Shown here: positions 1 to 14,300 of the stretch, piece after piece
How the letters are laid out: each line of letters opens with the position of its first letter
Position numbering within the stretch: the first letter of the stretch is position 1
Origin: Astrothelium macrocarpum
Taxonomy: Eukaryota > Ascomycota > Dothideomycetes > Trypetheliales > Trypetheliaceae
Direction: 5' to 3'
Length of the DNA stretch: 64,000 nt
NCBI GenBank assembly: GCA_021030915.1
Contig: JAGEMR010000032.1
Location: 124,001-188,000 of the forward strand
Translations under genes and position numbers: made by a program
Notes under the pieces: model-generated
What the model saw: only the letters and a program-made list of their open reading frames with translations
Told to the model about the DNA's origin: nothing
The model's database searches: none

Positions 1-744
1 GCGTGGAGGACGGGAGGTGGCGCGTCGGACTGTGCGATTGCAGCGCAGAGGGGAACGGCGGGCTCTGGTCCGACGCGTTGGGGTGTCCGTGTATGATGGC
101 GGGGAGGACGCATGCGAGGATGAAGGGGGAGAGGATGGGGTACTGGAGTGGTCATGTGAGTCAGCTTGGCTTTACTCTGTCTTTGAGGAGCTTTGATTTA
201 GTCCTTGTGCTTGGAAGGACTTGCTTGCTGATGTGATGATTGATAGTGTTTTGCGTGTGCGTTCCTGGCGTTAATCATATGTGGCCAATGGGTCCCGATG
301 ACAATAGGGAGGAGGGATATAAGACAGAAATATGGAATCGATGGAAGCGGGTGTGGGGATTGTATGGTGGTAACATTTTGTCCGTGTTGTGCTTTGGTAC
401 AAGAGGAGAAGGAGGTGTGTTTGAGAGAGCAAGAGATCGAGAACTCGAGAGAGCAATATGGAAGACAAGAGTCGGGAATGGTATATATGCCAAGAGGAAA
501 GTAAATGGACCCGGCATGCGAATATTCGAAGGAATTTGACCAAACACACTGTGTTGTCTTTTCATCTTTCCAGAGTCTTGGTCAGAAATCGAAACTGGTA
601 ACTCCATATTAATTTGATATCAGGATATAATCCCAGGAACAGTCAAAGATCAAACCATCAGGAATATTCCGTACGGCATATCTGACCCGCCCATTTCGAT
701 CCCTCCAGACACCAGATAACACCCACTTATGCTCCACTATACCC
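1..744. other. no confident gene
   Basis: GC-rich for the first 150 bp, then ordinary intergenic sequence. A minus-strand open stretch at 1-142 behind a possible CAG acceptor could be an exon of a gene running off the left edge, but no family was recognised. Confidence 0.4.
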
Positions 745-1663
745 TCATCCCTTCGTCCCCTCAACCTTTCCTTTCCCCCTCTTCCCCCTCCACTCCTCCT
801 TCACCCCCCTCACCGACCCTCTCACCCTCCTCCTCGCCTCATCTCTCTCCACGCCCTCCCCCAACAGCCCATCATACCCCGTATACATATGCCTCACATG
901 CGCCTCGACCGCCAAACTCGCCTTCCTCTCCGCCGACAGCGTCCCCGTCCTCCCAACCCGCCCACTACCCTTCGCAAACGCGCGCCTCAGCACCGCCTCG
1001 ACGTCCCTGGTCGGCATGGCGGCATATCGCGCCGCGAGCGCCGAGCGCGCCGCGCGCAGGTCCGACGCGTCTTTGCGGTCGCGCAGGGCGGCGCGCGCGG
1101 ACGCGGTGGAGGCGGAGAGGGCGAGGACGGCGGCGTGGGTGGCGCGGGGGACGTAGAGGCCGAGGCGGACGTTGGTGGTGGGGTCCTGTTTGGGGGAAAA
1201 GGGTGGTTAGTGTGTGGGTTGGGAGGGATGAGGTGGAGGGGGGGGACGGTACATGGACGATTTGTGCGGGAATGCCGTTCTCGGCGGACATGGTGGTGCA
1301 TTTGCGCGTGATGAAGACGTCGCCTTTGGGCACGAAGACGAAGCCTGGAGGTGGATGGGCTGGGTCTTTGATGGCTGGTCGCTTCTTGACGGTCGTTTGC
1401 TTGCTGATGCGGCTTTTTGCGTTGTGCCCTCGTAGTATGAGACTGGACTTTCGAGCGGTGTTGGCTTTGGGGTCATGCTCCCTTTGCGCGCGGTTCCCTT
1501 GCTCGTGGGCATCAATCTTCAGTGTTGGGTGAACAGTATGGTTTCTTGAAGAATTATTCCCGTTGTTTCCGACTCCCTTGCGCTGGTTGTGCCATGGTTT
1601 TGAGGCCTTCTTCTGGGTTTGATGATGGTTGGCACTGTTGCGTCGATGGTACTTTCTGGACAT
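745..1663 (-). CDS. DUF2293 domain protein
   Basis: Two exons, 1663-1253 and 1185-745, joined across a 67-bp GT..AG intron (1186-1252), give 282 residues. Removing the intron restores the frame through QIVH-DPTTNVRLGLYVPR. The C-terminal part (RDVEAVLRRAFAKGSGRVGR, then the VEAHVRHMYTGYD stretch) matches my memory of the fungal DUF2293 family, and the AHPPPGFVFVPKGD stretch before it fits the usual upstream region. The function of this family is unknown. The N-terminus is very basic (MSRKYHRRNS...). I chose the ATG at 1663 because basic starts of this kind are usual; an in-frame ATG at 1828 would add 55 residues. The gene lies tail-to-tail side with the PKS-NRPS cluster and is probably its outer neighbour rather than a member. 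Confidence 0.72.
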
Positions 1664-2376
1664 ATTGATAGTCTTGAGACGATGATGATTTCTTGCTCTC
1701 ACACCTTCCAAACCTCGGCTTCTCTTGAGGCTAGTTGGTCTTCGTCGGCCATATATGTTTGTGTAATAGCTCTCAGGGACGAATACTGAAGCATCTCTCA
1801 ACTGTCCGTTGGGAATGCAGATAGACAAAGGGAGCAGACAAAGGATTTTGCCAATTCGTCATGATGGATGCGGAATAGGATCGATGGTGCCGATGGGGCT
1901 TTGTGCGGTGCTCTTGACGATTCAACTTCCTGCTGCACCCATTGTAAAAGAGAAAATGCGGCGTGGAAAGGAACGGAGGTCACGGGCCAGATGCTTTATC
2001 GTCTTGTACTTCATCATCTCGTATCTTAGGCACCTCGGTTCCCAGCTTTTACATCATCAGCCACCAATTACTTCATTAGCTGTCTTCTATCATTCGACAA
2101 TCGTACAGTAATGACTCGCTAAATACTCAGTCGCCCTATGACTTAGTTGGCGTTGAACTTGAGGGCGATTTTCGTAACTACAAGCTCGCTTTTGATTATT
2201 TTCGAGAGCACTGGTTATGATAGATACCTATGAAATCTTATGGTGCAATTTGCATATGCACGAAGCAGTCATTGTACATGTCTATTCGTGAATGGCATAA
2301 CAAACATTCAATCTTCAGGACGGACAGTTCTATCAACGTCCTGCACCAAATCTTCCGTTTCCATGCTCTGCTGCCC
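1664..2376. other. intergenic, flank of the cluster
   Basis: This holds the upstream region of the DUF2293 gene and the 3' flank of the PKS-NRPS. No other coding signal was seen. Confidence 0.5.
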
Positions 2377-5300
2377 TCATCTTTTACTCTCTAGAATCTC
2401 CCCTTCTCCCTTTTCACCCGCTTTCCCGCTAAGCGTAACATCTTGCGACGCAAACAGATATCCAAAGCCTAGTGCCTTAATGCGCCCTACCCACTTGAGT
2501 GCGGGCATACGCTCGTAGCCGTACCCAGCCAAGCGCTCCTCCATGTATTCCCGCATCTCCTCGACGTTGAGCCTGACCGGGCACGCATGGTGCAGAAACG
2601 TCGCCTTCCCAGCACCGACTCCGCCGCCGAGTAGCGCTTGCTGCAATTTCTCGGCTGCCTCCTCGGAGGCCATCATGTCAAAAGTACCTTTCCACCCCTC
2701 GAGCTCAGGTGCAATGCGGCTCTGGTGCGCGAGTCGCACGAACTCATCAAGCACCCTGACCTTCTCTTCCCGAGACACCGTCGAAGCAGGTGGTACGAAG
2801 CGATGAATCGTCACCGGCACCCCAGTCTCGGCAGCAGCGGCACGCTCGAGAAGTCGCTCGCTCGCCCACCGACTGGCGACGTACCCATTGGAGCCATCGG
2901 CCGGCGGCAGATGGGCGGCAACCGAGTCCGCCTCACCAGCTCTGCCCGCCGGCAGCACGCCGGCCGAAGAAGTGTAGTGAATCGGTACGCGCCTCGCCGC
3001 TGCCATCTTCACCAATAGCTTGGTCGGGGCGACATTGCTCGCACGGAGTGCGTGGTAATTGTCCCAAAAAGCATGCGACGCGCCAGCGTGTAAGATTGCA
3101 TCTACCTCGCCCGCGAATTTCCAGAAAACAGCCTCCGAAAGCCCAAGCCAGGGCTCGGCCAGGTCGCCCGTGTGAACGACGATCTTGGGCGAAGAAATAG
3201 GTAATTTCCTTGGCTTTTTAGCGGCCTTGGCTCGGATGCCAATGCAGTGGATTTTGGCAACACGCTTGTCGCTCACAAGCTGTGAGAGGATCCATTTGCT
3301 CAAAAAGCCAGCGGCGCCGGTGACGAGGACAATTTTTTGGTTCGTAGCGATGGGTTTGGTGGCTTTGACGGGTGGGCATGTCAAGTCTGGGAGTTCAGTT
3401 TCCTTTTCCCAGTTTATCGCTTCGACCATAAGTCCCGCTTCGATCTTGTTTGCCATTTCGCCGAGCGTGTTACCTGCCAGAAGCTCGACGAGACGAATGA
3501 CTATCGAGAAGGTGTCGCGGATGCGAGATTGCAGGCGCACAATGAGTAGAGAGTTGCCGCCTATACTGAAGAAACTGGTAGAGGGCGTGATATCGAAGCT
3601 AAGATGCTCATTATGCAGGACGTCTTCCCAGAGAAGTTTGAGCTGGAGCATGGTTTCCGTGAGTTCCACGTCGCTATCGGTTGACTTGTTGCGTTGTGGA
3701 AGTGGAAGAGATTTGATTGCCTTGCGGTCGATTTTGGAATGATTGTTGAGCGGCAGTCGATCGAGTGGAATAGCCATAACAGGGATCATGTACTGTGGTA
3801 AAGGAAGATGTATAAGCAGTTGCCGAAGGTATTCATCTACGTTGTGGATTTCGTTTTGCGGCATCAACACAACGTGCGCCACGAGAAACTCCGGGTCGCC
3901 TTCATGTAGCGTGACGATGGCTTCACGAAGGCTACCCTTCGACGCGCTCACAATATTGTTCTCAATATCGCCGAGCTCGATGCGCAGCCCGCGGATTTTG
4001 ACTTGCGTATCGCCTACAATGCGGTTATGGAAGATAAGCGCACCATCGTTTCGCAAATGTCCAATATCACCTGTGCGATACATTCTCGTCCAGCCTTTGG
4101 CAACGTCGTCGGGCGTGGCGTAGATGTTCTGAACAAAGTGATGATCATTGAGTTTTTCATTATTCAAATATCCCAGAGAGACTCCTGCTCCACCAATGAC
4201 GATTTCACCGGGAAGTCCGGCGGGTACGGGCTTCAGCTGCTCGTCCAAAATATAAACCACATAGTTTGGTAAAGAGTAGCCACAGGCAATGCGATTGTTA
4301 GAGAGACCCTCATTGTAAGACACCTCCATCTTAGTTGAGGATATAGTGATCTCAGCAGGGCCGTACGAGTTGAAGAAATGTAGCTGTGGTAGGTTCAAGG
4401 CAGAAAGCCCTTTGGCCACCGTACTTGGCAATTGCTCACCTCCGCCAAATGCAAAACGCCAGTTCATTGTTTTCTTTAGAATGGAGGAGCCGTATTGGAG
4501 CCATAGTAAATATTCCGATGGCGTAGCTTTGGTATATGTGATGTCCTGCTCAAGAATGATTTTGGTAACTTCAAGAGGATCGCCTCGTTTATCCCAAGGT
4601 ACAATGTAGGCCATGCCACCGTTAACCAGAGCAGTAAATATTTGATCAGAAGAATGGTTGAAGGTGAAAGCACTCTGCTGGAGGACCCTTTCTGCTCCAA
4701 GCTTCCACGTCTTGGTATAGCCCTCCATCTCGTTGCGTAAGCCCGCATGTTTGATGATCACACCTTTTGGCTTGCCTGTTGATCCACTAGTGTACAATAT
4801 AGCGGCTTGAGAGTTGGCTTTCGCACGATTTTCTACCTTACTAGAAGCTTTGCCCCTGATAGAGGATACGTTGATGATTTTGGCTCCCGAAGTGTTCAGG
4901 ATGGGTGCTTCGCCAAGAGTAGTATCGTCCGCAAGAATTGCACTTGGCTGGCAGTCCAAAGCAATACTCGCTAGACGCTCAGTTGGATTACGAAGGTCAA
5001 GCGGAATATATACGCCTCCAATACGCATGATAGCAAGCAATGAGCAGGGCCAATCCGAAGCTGCCTGCTGGAAGACCAATACTCGCGAACCTTCAACGAC
5101 GCCCTGGTTTTGCAGGGTCCCGGCAATGGCTTCAATCCGCTCGCTCATATCGGCATAAGTCAGGGCATGACCATGACCGTCCTTAATTGCAGGACTGGTC
5201 TTGTGCTTTGACGCAATCTGGTCAATGCGATGGGGTAGGGTCTCGGGCCAGTCCGATCGTATATCGTTTCCTGGAAGCTTTCGTTAGATATACCATGTCA

Positions 5301-8300
5301 ACGGGTTGATAAACTTCGGTTAAGAAGACTCACCACGACCAAGAGTAAGCGCATGTTGCAGCTGCTGTTCGTCATACAGTGGCGGTTCCTGCAAGGTCAA
5401 GGACACGTCTCGGCAGAAAGCCTCAAGTAAATGGAGATAGGTCTTGAGCAAAAGCTGCGTAGCGGGTAGATCGTAGAGGCTGCTCTGGGTCTTGAAAAGG
5501 ATCAGTATACCCACAGCACTTTCCGTTACGTCCAATGAGATATCATATGCAGTCCGCCCAGGGTGGACGGCAACACCTTCGAAGTAGAGATCCCCAAAAG
5601 GCTGCTTGTCGCGTGCTCCCTGGCGGTAGTCGAAGAAGGCTTGGAAGATTGGGCTGAATGACGAGGACCTGGGAGCGTTGAGCTCCTTCAGGAGAACATC
5701 AAATGGGAGTCGCGAATTGCCCAGAGCCGCATAGGTCTTGTTCCGAGCTTCAACAACAGCATCACCAAACGTCTGGTTTGGTTCATACTGGAATCGAAGA
5801 GCAAGAAGATTAAGGAATAGTCCGATCGTGTCCATGACATTGCCATCATTTCTGTTGGCATCGGCGATACCGATAGTCATGTCCGTGACGTCTATAAAGC
5901 GAAAAAGCAGCGTCTTGAAAACCGCAAGATAGAAATGGAAGGTCGTCGATCGCTGTCCCTTGGACAATTGCTTTACTTTAGCAGCCAGCGCCGGATCTAG
6001 TCTATGCTCCACTTGATTGATACCAAAGGATTTCATGGGCACTCGAGAACTCACGCGAGCCATTGGTAGCAGGGGTAGGACCGGCGGCACATCAGGAAAG
6101 ACACCTCGCCAGAAGTCTAGCTCCTCGTTCATCTCGCCTTTTTCGAACGATGTGCGTTGACTCTTCGAGAAATCGGGAAACTGGCGCGGAGCTGGACCGA
6201 GAGATTGTCTGCTATAGGCCTTCTCGAGATCTGCGATGAAAATTGAATAACTAACGCCATCCATCACGATGTGGTGATAGTTGAAGAGCAGGAAGTGGGT
6301 GTTGGAAGACAGCGTGAGGAGAACAACACGTAATAATTGGCCGCTCTCGAGGTCGAAGACATGATTCTTTATTGCCTCATATTCTGTTCCTACCTCGTCT
6401 TCATGGCTGATATTTTTGCGCTCCAACACAAGATTTGATTCTTTCAGCACCCCTTGATGAGCAAGATCCGCTTCCCCCTCGTCCGCAACGAAACATGTCC
6501 GCAAACCTTCGTGTCGTTGACCGACAAGCCGCAGAGCTCGTTCAAGGTCATTGGCTCGCAACCTCCCTGTCACTTTGTAATAGAAAGTGACATTAAAGGT
6601 CGTCTGATCCTCTAGTAGAAGTCTCAGAAACCAAAAACGAGATTGAGCGAATGATATCTGCTCTGTGCTTTGATAGACTGGCTTTGATCTCATAAACACA
6701 ATTTCTTTGACCTCGCTCTTGCTAGCTGACGCTAAATCTGAGACAGACGAACGCGATGAGAGCTGCGCCGGGGAAGAGCTGGCCGGAGAATCGTCCGTAG
6801 GCGACGCGCTCCGCTCGATCAGAGGCTGTGATGTCGGAGTAATCTTCTTGGCTCCAAGCTCCGGCGTTGATACCGCGTTCTTGGATTTTGTGGAGTTTTC
6901 TGCGTTGCCGCTGCGCATGTACTTTTCCGGCAGTTTGTCAAGCGCTTGCGCACATATATCGGCAACAGATCCACCTGCCAAGACCTTAAGGACCGGGACA
7001 TCGGTCTTGAGCTCTTTCAAGAACCATGTGCGCACCTCGACAGCGACCAACGAGTCGATACCAAGCTCCGTGAGCGGGACATCGCGGTTGAGCTGCTCGG
7101 CAGGGATCTGCAAAATTACCTGCAATTTGGCCGCGAAAGAGTCTTCCAAGATCTCCAGAGCTTCATCCTTTGTAGTCGCTGCTTCGAGTTGCATACTCAC
7201 CGGCAGAACAGTCTTCTTGCCATCGGTGTAAACCTGCTCCTCCTTCGTCTCGATGATGCAGTGCGAGAAGCGCGGGTCGTCAGACCACGGTACCTTGATC
7301 TCTTCGTCATCTCGTACAGCCCGCATACCAGTTGTCACGATCGGGAGCGAGTCTTGCTTTGGGCGGCCAGCTCGCATAGTTTCAGCAAACATGTGGTGCA
7401 GATCAGACTCAGAGATCGGCATGAACCCATATTTTTCCAATTGGTCGCGGACGACTTGACCAGCACGTTCGACATAACCAATGCCTACAACACGACCAAT
7501 ATCAAATGCCGAGGCAGCGAAGCCTCGTCTTCTGCGCTGAGCAGCAAGACCTCCCATATACTGGCTTCCTGCGGCGTAGTTGGATTGCCCTGCATTGCCG
7601 ACCACAGAGGCCATTGATGAGAAAAGAATGAAAAATTCAAGATCAGTGTCATGGAATATTTCATCAAGGTTGTTTGTCCCGTCAATCTTAGGCTTTAGGA
7701 CCTTTTCCATGTTTTCCAGTGACATGTCAGCAAACAGCGAATCTTGTAGCACCATGGCGCCGTTTGCAACACCGCCGATTGGCGGTAACGTAGCGTGTAT
7801 CTCGTCAACAACCCTTTGCACATCTTCTTTTACGGTTACGTCCATCGAAGAGACCTTGACGGTAGTGGCCGTGTTCTTGAAAGAGTCTAACCATTGCTGG
7901 TCAACATTTGGATGACGGCTTGTAAGGACAACAGCTCCGGCACCGTTGCGCGCCATCCATTCGCAGAGAGATTGGCCCATGCTTCCACCAAGACCAGCGA
8001 GAAGATATGTCTTTGTGGATGAAAAGAGGCTCCCAGAGTCTAAGGGACGCACTTCGGTAGCCACAAGATCGTCGGCCGTCCAGTCAATCACGCTGAAGGG
8101 AGATGGCGCTACAATCAGATCGCTAATCTGGCTCAGACTGAGCGTCGAGTTCAAGTGTTTTCTCGCAACGGCCGTCATCGCTCGAGTAACCGCCGTCTCA
8201 AGTAGCTGAGAAAGGTCGATATCGTAGTACTGCGGTAGCGATGGCTTTGGGCGGAAGAGACTCGATGCCTCTACCTGCTTACAATTTGAAGGTAAGAGTT

Positions 8301-11300
8301 TCTGAATCCGCAATCCAACATGCTTCGCAGGACCGTCAATTGAGAGGTCAAGGAAATGTGTCAGTCTCGCCGAAAGCTTCATATCGATCATGCGCGAAGA
8401 TTCGCCGGGGTTGATGTGAATCCATGACGGATTTCTGTCTTCAGGAGACACTGTACTGAAGATGACCTTTACTCTCTTTTCCGAAACCAGACGATCCAAG
8501 ACCAGCGAAAGGGAATAATTCTGTTCCGGTTCGTGCACAAGGAGGACGCCATTAGCAGGTACCTCTGCAAGCAATCTTGTCACAAGTAGCTCTGCTGCAA
8601 CAGCAGACAGAAATTGGGAGACCTCGGCACTTTGGATAGTTATAGGCAATTCCACCAAGGGATTTTTGATCGATGAGTTCGATTCAGACAACGAGATTAC
8701 TGTGCTGCAAGTACTCTCTTTTTTGTCAATGCTGAGGAACAAAAAGGTTTCAGGAGCAACGCTTAAGGCGGACAGAACGGATTGGCTGGTATGCACGAGA
8801 TGATCGCCACTTGCGTGATCTTCGGATAAATTTTCAGAAAGGACGAACGTGTCACCGGCGTTATAAGAGATGTCAACCACAGAGACCTGTGGACGGAGAT
8901 CCCTCTTGACTGGACGCTTCTGAGCGTTGAGTCTTGCGTTCTGCTCCTCGTTGGGAAGGAGCCGAGGAACCATCAACTGCCCCTTTTCGAAAAACAACTC
9001 GGGCTCGGTGGTCCACAGCAGAGTCTTGGATAAGTCGCTTGTATCTTCGGCCCATTTTTCGGTGGCGTGCAGACGCAGCACACTCTCAACAATAATGCGA
9101 GATATGTCTTCCTCTAGGTTTGGAACATCAAGAAATTGCAGGCGTAGATGCGGCTGTTCATGGGCAAGGGCGCGGCCGAAGCCAATGCTGGCCATATGGT
9201 ATGGATTTTCCATCAAGGCACCTTTAGTGACCCAGAGGATAGTCCTTGACAGTTCAAAGAGTTGCTTGACACCATCAATCTTTATCAGATCCAAATTTTG
9301 GAACACCGGCTCGTCTAAGTCTCTTAAGTTGATGAACGTGCTCATGGGCCCGATTCCATCGTCGGGGGTGGGCAGATCTTCAAGGATCGTAACCTTGCCG
9401 CAATATTTGCCCACAAGATCAGCGACGTTAACAGACAGTCTTGAAGTCTCCAAAGACTTGTTCCCAACAATGACGAGCTCTTCAATGACCTCGATCGAGC
9501 AAGACGCTGACAGAGGTTTGCGCAGGAAATTAACTCGGTCGTCGACGGCTTGAGCCGCGATAATGGAAAAAGGCCATGCCATACTATCATGGTCCGGCGT
9601 AATGGCATCTACTCCGGAGAACCCAGTCTTGCATAGAATAGAATTCCATCCAGCAGGTGTGATTGTGGGGGCATACTTGCGGCCATCATCAAAACCGACC
9701 CACCATCCGCTGAGACCACAAGTGACGTTTCCGATTCTAAGGGGTCCATTGTTCGTAACTTCAAGTAACATGAGGTAACCACCAGGCTTGAGCAAGCGCC
9801 GCGTGTTTTCCATGGTCGTTTTTAGACACTTGGTTGCATGCAGGACGTTGGATGCAATAATCACATCATAGGAGTGCTCTTCGTAGCCCTGCATAGCTGG
9901 TGTCTTTTCGACGTCAAAGGCCTTGAAAATCATCTTCTCGCTATATGCCCCGAATAACTCAGAGGCTTTTTCAAAGAAGCCTGTCGAAATATCAGTGTAG
10001 GTATAGGATGAGAAGGTATCGCTAAGCTCCTCCAAGATAGTCTTCGTAGCACCACCCGTGCCCGCACCTGAAGTAGCCAAGTTAGAACTGCGCTGGAACG
10101 AAGGGAACAAAGCCCTGGTAAATAAGAACAAGTTAAATTTAAAAAGACAGGTAGCGGAGCTCTTACCTATCTCGAGAATCCTCATATGCGGGTAGCGATG
10201 CGAAACCTGCTTCAACATCTTAGCCAGGTATGAGTTGAACTTCGCGAAGCCGATGCCCTTCTTGTAAACCTCGTCAAGCATGTTTTCCTTCAGCATATGC
10301 TCCAGTGTTGTTGTCTTCCCGCGTACGACGTCAGGAATGTGTTCGCCGACTGCAACGATGAGCTTGAGGTCAATACTCCTCGGGCAGTATTTGCTAATCA
10401 GATTTTGAACCTCATCATGTGTGTCGTTCGCCCATTCCTTCTTTACATACGGATGTCGTCCGCTGTTGATCACGCAGAGCTTGTGCTCTGTTGCGTCTCG
10501 CAGACGTTGATGGTGCCATTCTCCCCTCTTCCAATCCTCGTCCACAAGTTCGGCTGTCCATTTCCTCAAGTAGTAATACGATACCCTCTCACACACGGTA
10601 GCAAGCTCAACCTCCTCTGAAGAAGCGCGATCAGTGCCCATGGTGATGGCGCCGTTCGGTGCTGACACTTCGCGCTTGGTATAGAAGAATAAGGAACGGT
10701 CGTCAGCTGGAGTCGCTGGAGCGAAAGGCGCCAAAGTCAAGCCCTCGACTTGCACAAGAGCCGTCTGACGGTCTTCGCTGAACATTTCCATGTTTCCACG
10801 CATCACGTAGGGCGCATTCTTATCCAAAACTGCCTCGACAGATAATGTAGTCCCGGAAATAGGTACCGAGTCACAAAGATACGGGTTCACTCGTATGCAT
10901 TTAATCGAAGTAGGCACGTGCAGGGACCACAATCGCTGATCTCCAGGCGTCGACTGCGCAAGTAGCAGAACTTGGAAAGCCACGTCAAGGAAAGTGGGAT
11001 GTACCATTAGAACATCTTCCATTCCTTGATAGGCATAGGTCGTGACTAGAGCGGACGCTTGGTCTAGCTTCCTCTTCAAAGACGACATAGTACGGAAGGA
11101 ATCAGCATAGCCGTAACCAAGCTCAAGCAAGGACGAATAGAACCGATCCGTGTCCACCACCGACATGGTTGAATCTTCGAGTCGAGTCGACAAAAGCGCC
11201 GTTGATGATGATTCTCCGTAGATGATCTTCACGCTTCCACTTGCCATTAGCTCCATAGTCCCAGTCCCCGCCGCAGGGCACGAGTAACAGGAGAAGTCGG

Positions 11301-14300
11301 CTGTTTGAGTCTCTTGGCTCTGACGAGGGGAGGATATGGCGGTGAGCGTGATCAGAGTCTCGACAGCAAAATTAGTGTCATCTTCGAAGGCAATGGCCTT
11401 GCCAATCACAAGATTGTGCATTTCGAATAACTTGACTTTCCGATCCTTCGCGAGTTTCTTGGCGGCTTCCATAGCCATGGCAACATAACCCGCTGCAGGG
11501 AAAACGGTCTGACCCTGCAGTTGGTGTCCGTTCAACCAGGGAATCTCGCTTGGTTTGAGTAGATTGGTCCAGCGGCAGTCGCGCTCTGTACTGTCAGGGG
11601 ACATTGTGCCCAGCAACTCGTGGAAACTGTCTGAGTTGGCGCGGAACTTCTTCGAGCGTTGAGACTCGTGCCAATGAGGTCGACTGTGATCCCAGGTATA
11701 CTTGGGTAGCCCAGTAAGGAGCTTAGTGGCGGAATCTGTTGATAATGCTTTGTCAAAAGACTCAAAATCAACAGCAGATCCGCCTAGCTGGGTCCAGATA
11801 TATCCCAGAGCTTCTGAGAAAGACTCCACATCGTCATTCCCTCGACTGAGGACGCCCGTATATGGGATACCTTGTCGGACATCTGAAATATTTTGCGTCG
11901 CAGGGCCTTTGAGGGCTGGATGTGGTCCAACTTCTATGGCAAAGTTCACATCTGCTTCTACAGCACTCGCACAAGCTTCCCTAAATAAGACTGGATTGAC
12001 CATGTTGTCTGCCCAATAAGTGTCCTGGATCTGCTCGCTGACTTGCATGGCTTTGCCGCCAATAACACTGGAGTACCATGTGCAGGTTTCCTGACGATCT
12101 CGGTTGATCTTGACTTGACAAGCTCTAATGGCTTTAGTATATGGATCCTTGCATGGTACCATATGATGACAGTGGTAGGCCGTGTCCACCTTGAGGAGCC
12201 TTGCAAACTTCTTTTCTTCGTCAAAAACGTCCTTGGCATGTGCGATTGCATCAGCGTCTCCTGAGATTGTCACGCTTGCGGATGAATTATGCGCCGCGAC
12301 TGTCAACCGGCCCTTAAAAGCTGGAAGTTCTGCCAGCTCTAAAGCATCTTCCCATGATGTCCCAACGGCCAACATGGCACCTCTCTCCCCTTTGGGCCCG
12401 CCGGCAAGCTTAGCGTATAGACCCCGGTAGTAAGCAATCCTGATGGCATCATGAGCAGAAATAAAGTCAGCAGCATATGCGGCAGCTATCTCGCCAGAAG
12501 AATGCCCAATTACCGCTTTGAATGTAATGCCCGCACTCTTCAACATATCGACCAAGGCTACTTGAATAGCGGTGCATAGTGGCTGCGATAATTCTGCTTC
12601 GTTCATGCGAGACATGTCAATATTTTTCGAGATTTCTTCGCTCATCCTCCACGACGGACGGTCAGCTTCAGGTAGAATAGATAGAGAATTGTCGAGTTCT
12701 TTCATTCTCTCTCGAACAAAAGCTGAAGATTCAAGTAGTCGTGCGCCCATCGCAACCCATTGAGCGCCTTGACCAGTAAATATGCCAAGCACGCGAGTTT
12801 GACCAGGATTCGACCGAACACCAACGGGAGTAGTCTTTGCATTGGCTAATTTGTCATCGATCTTCGAAACCAACCGATCAAGAGTGTTTGCAGCGAAAGC
12901 CGCCTTAACGGAAAAGACAGATCTACGGGACTGAAGCGTCCAGGTAAGGTCACGAAGATCAACGGATTCATTGTTCTTCAAAAAATTGGAGTAGGCTTGC
13001 AAGAGCGCGACTAGAGATGCTTCAGATGCTGCGGAGAAAACGAAAGGATAGAAGGGCGTAAAGTTGTGCTCTGAAACTCTATTCAAGACCTCTACTGGCT
13101 GATAGCTCTCCAAAATTGCGTGAGCATTGGTCCCACCAAAACCTATAAGGATATCAGTCGCTTTATTTTCATTCAACTTGTTATTCTGTAATACTTTCTG
13201 CTTACCAAAACTGTTCACGCTCACGCGGCGGGGTACTCCATCAGGTACCTTCGGCCACGGCTTTGCCTCAGTCGGAACAAGCAAGCCATCATAGTAGGGC
13301 TCGATAGAGGGATTTAAGTTATTAAAATGCATGTTCGGGGGCACTACGCTGTGTTGCAGCGCCAGGGAGCCCTTGATAAGGCCAGCTAAACCCGCAGTAC
13401 CCTCAGTGTGTCCAATAATCGTCTTAATCGATCCAACGCAAAGAGAATCACCAAAAGTAGAACGACCATTGAAACAGCCTTTTATGGCTGCAGCTTCCTT
13501 AGGGTCTCCAGCTTTTGTACCGGTTCCGTGCGACTCGAAGAACTGAGGCCAGTCTCGAGGATCTGACAAGTTCAGTCCGGCTTTAATGTACGTATGTCGT
13601 ATTAAAGCGGCCTGGGCCTCGGAACTTGGCACGGTCAGACCACCGCTGCCTCGACCATCCTGGTTAACTCCAGTCTCGCGAATGATGCACTCGATGTGAT
13701 CGCCGTCTGCAATCGCGTCACTCAATTTCTTCATGACGATCGACGCAACGCCATCGCCTCGAGCATACCCATCTGCATCCGCATCCCACATGCGGGAGCG
13801 ACCGGTTGGCGAGAGGAGACTCATCTTGCTTTCGCCAATGTAGACCTCTACACTACGGTTAGTGAGTAGTTCGAAATACTTGCGAGCAATGGAGCGTGAA
13901 ACATACCTGGTCCCAGAATCAACTCAGTACCACAGGCAATAGCAACTCGAGAATCATTGGTGCGTAAGGCTTGGACGCCTTGGTGCACGGCAATCATGCT
14001 TGATGAGCATGCAGTGTCAATGGTCATGGAAGGTCCATGCCAATCAAAAAAGTATGAAATGCGGTTCGAAAGAATACTGCGTGCAACGCCCGTCGCAAAA
14101 TAGGTGGGTATGTTGTTCACGTCACGAATCAGGAGATCCTGATAGTCGACAGCCATGGCACCCACATAGACCGCCGTATCGGAGCCCTTGAGTCTCTCAA
14201 TAGTCAGCCCGGCGGATTCTATCGACTCATACACGATCTCTAGCAGAAAACGCTGCTGAGGATCAATCGAGTCAGCCTCATTGTTGCTGAGATTGAAGAA

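Noticed and set aside
1..142. Possible exon running off the left edge (minus strand)
   Set aside because: Has an open frame and an acceptor but no recognisable protein similarity; too short to call.
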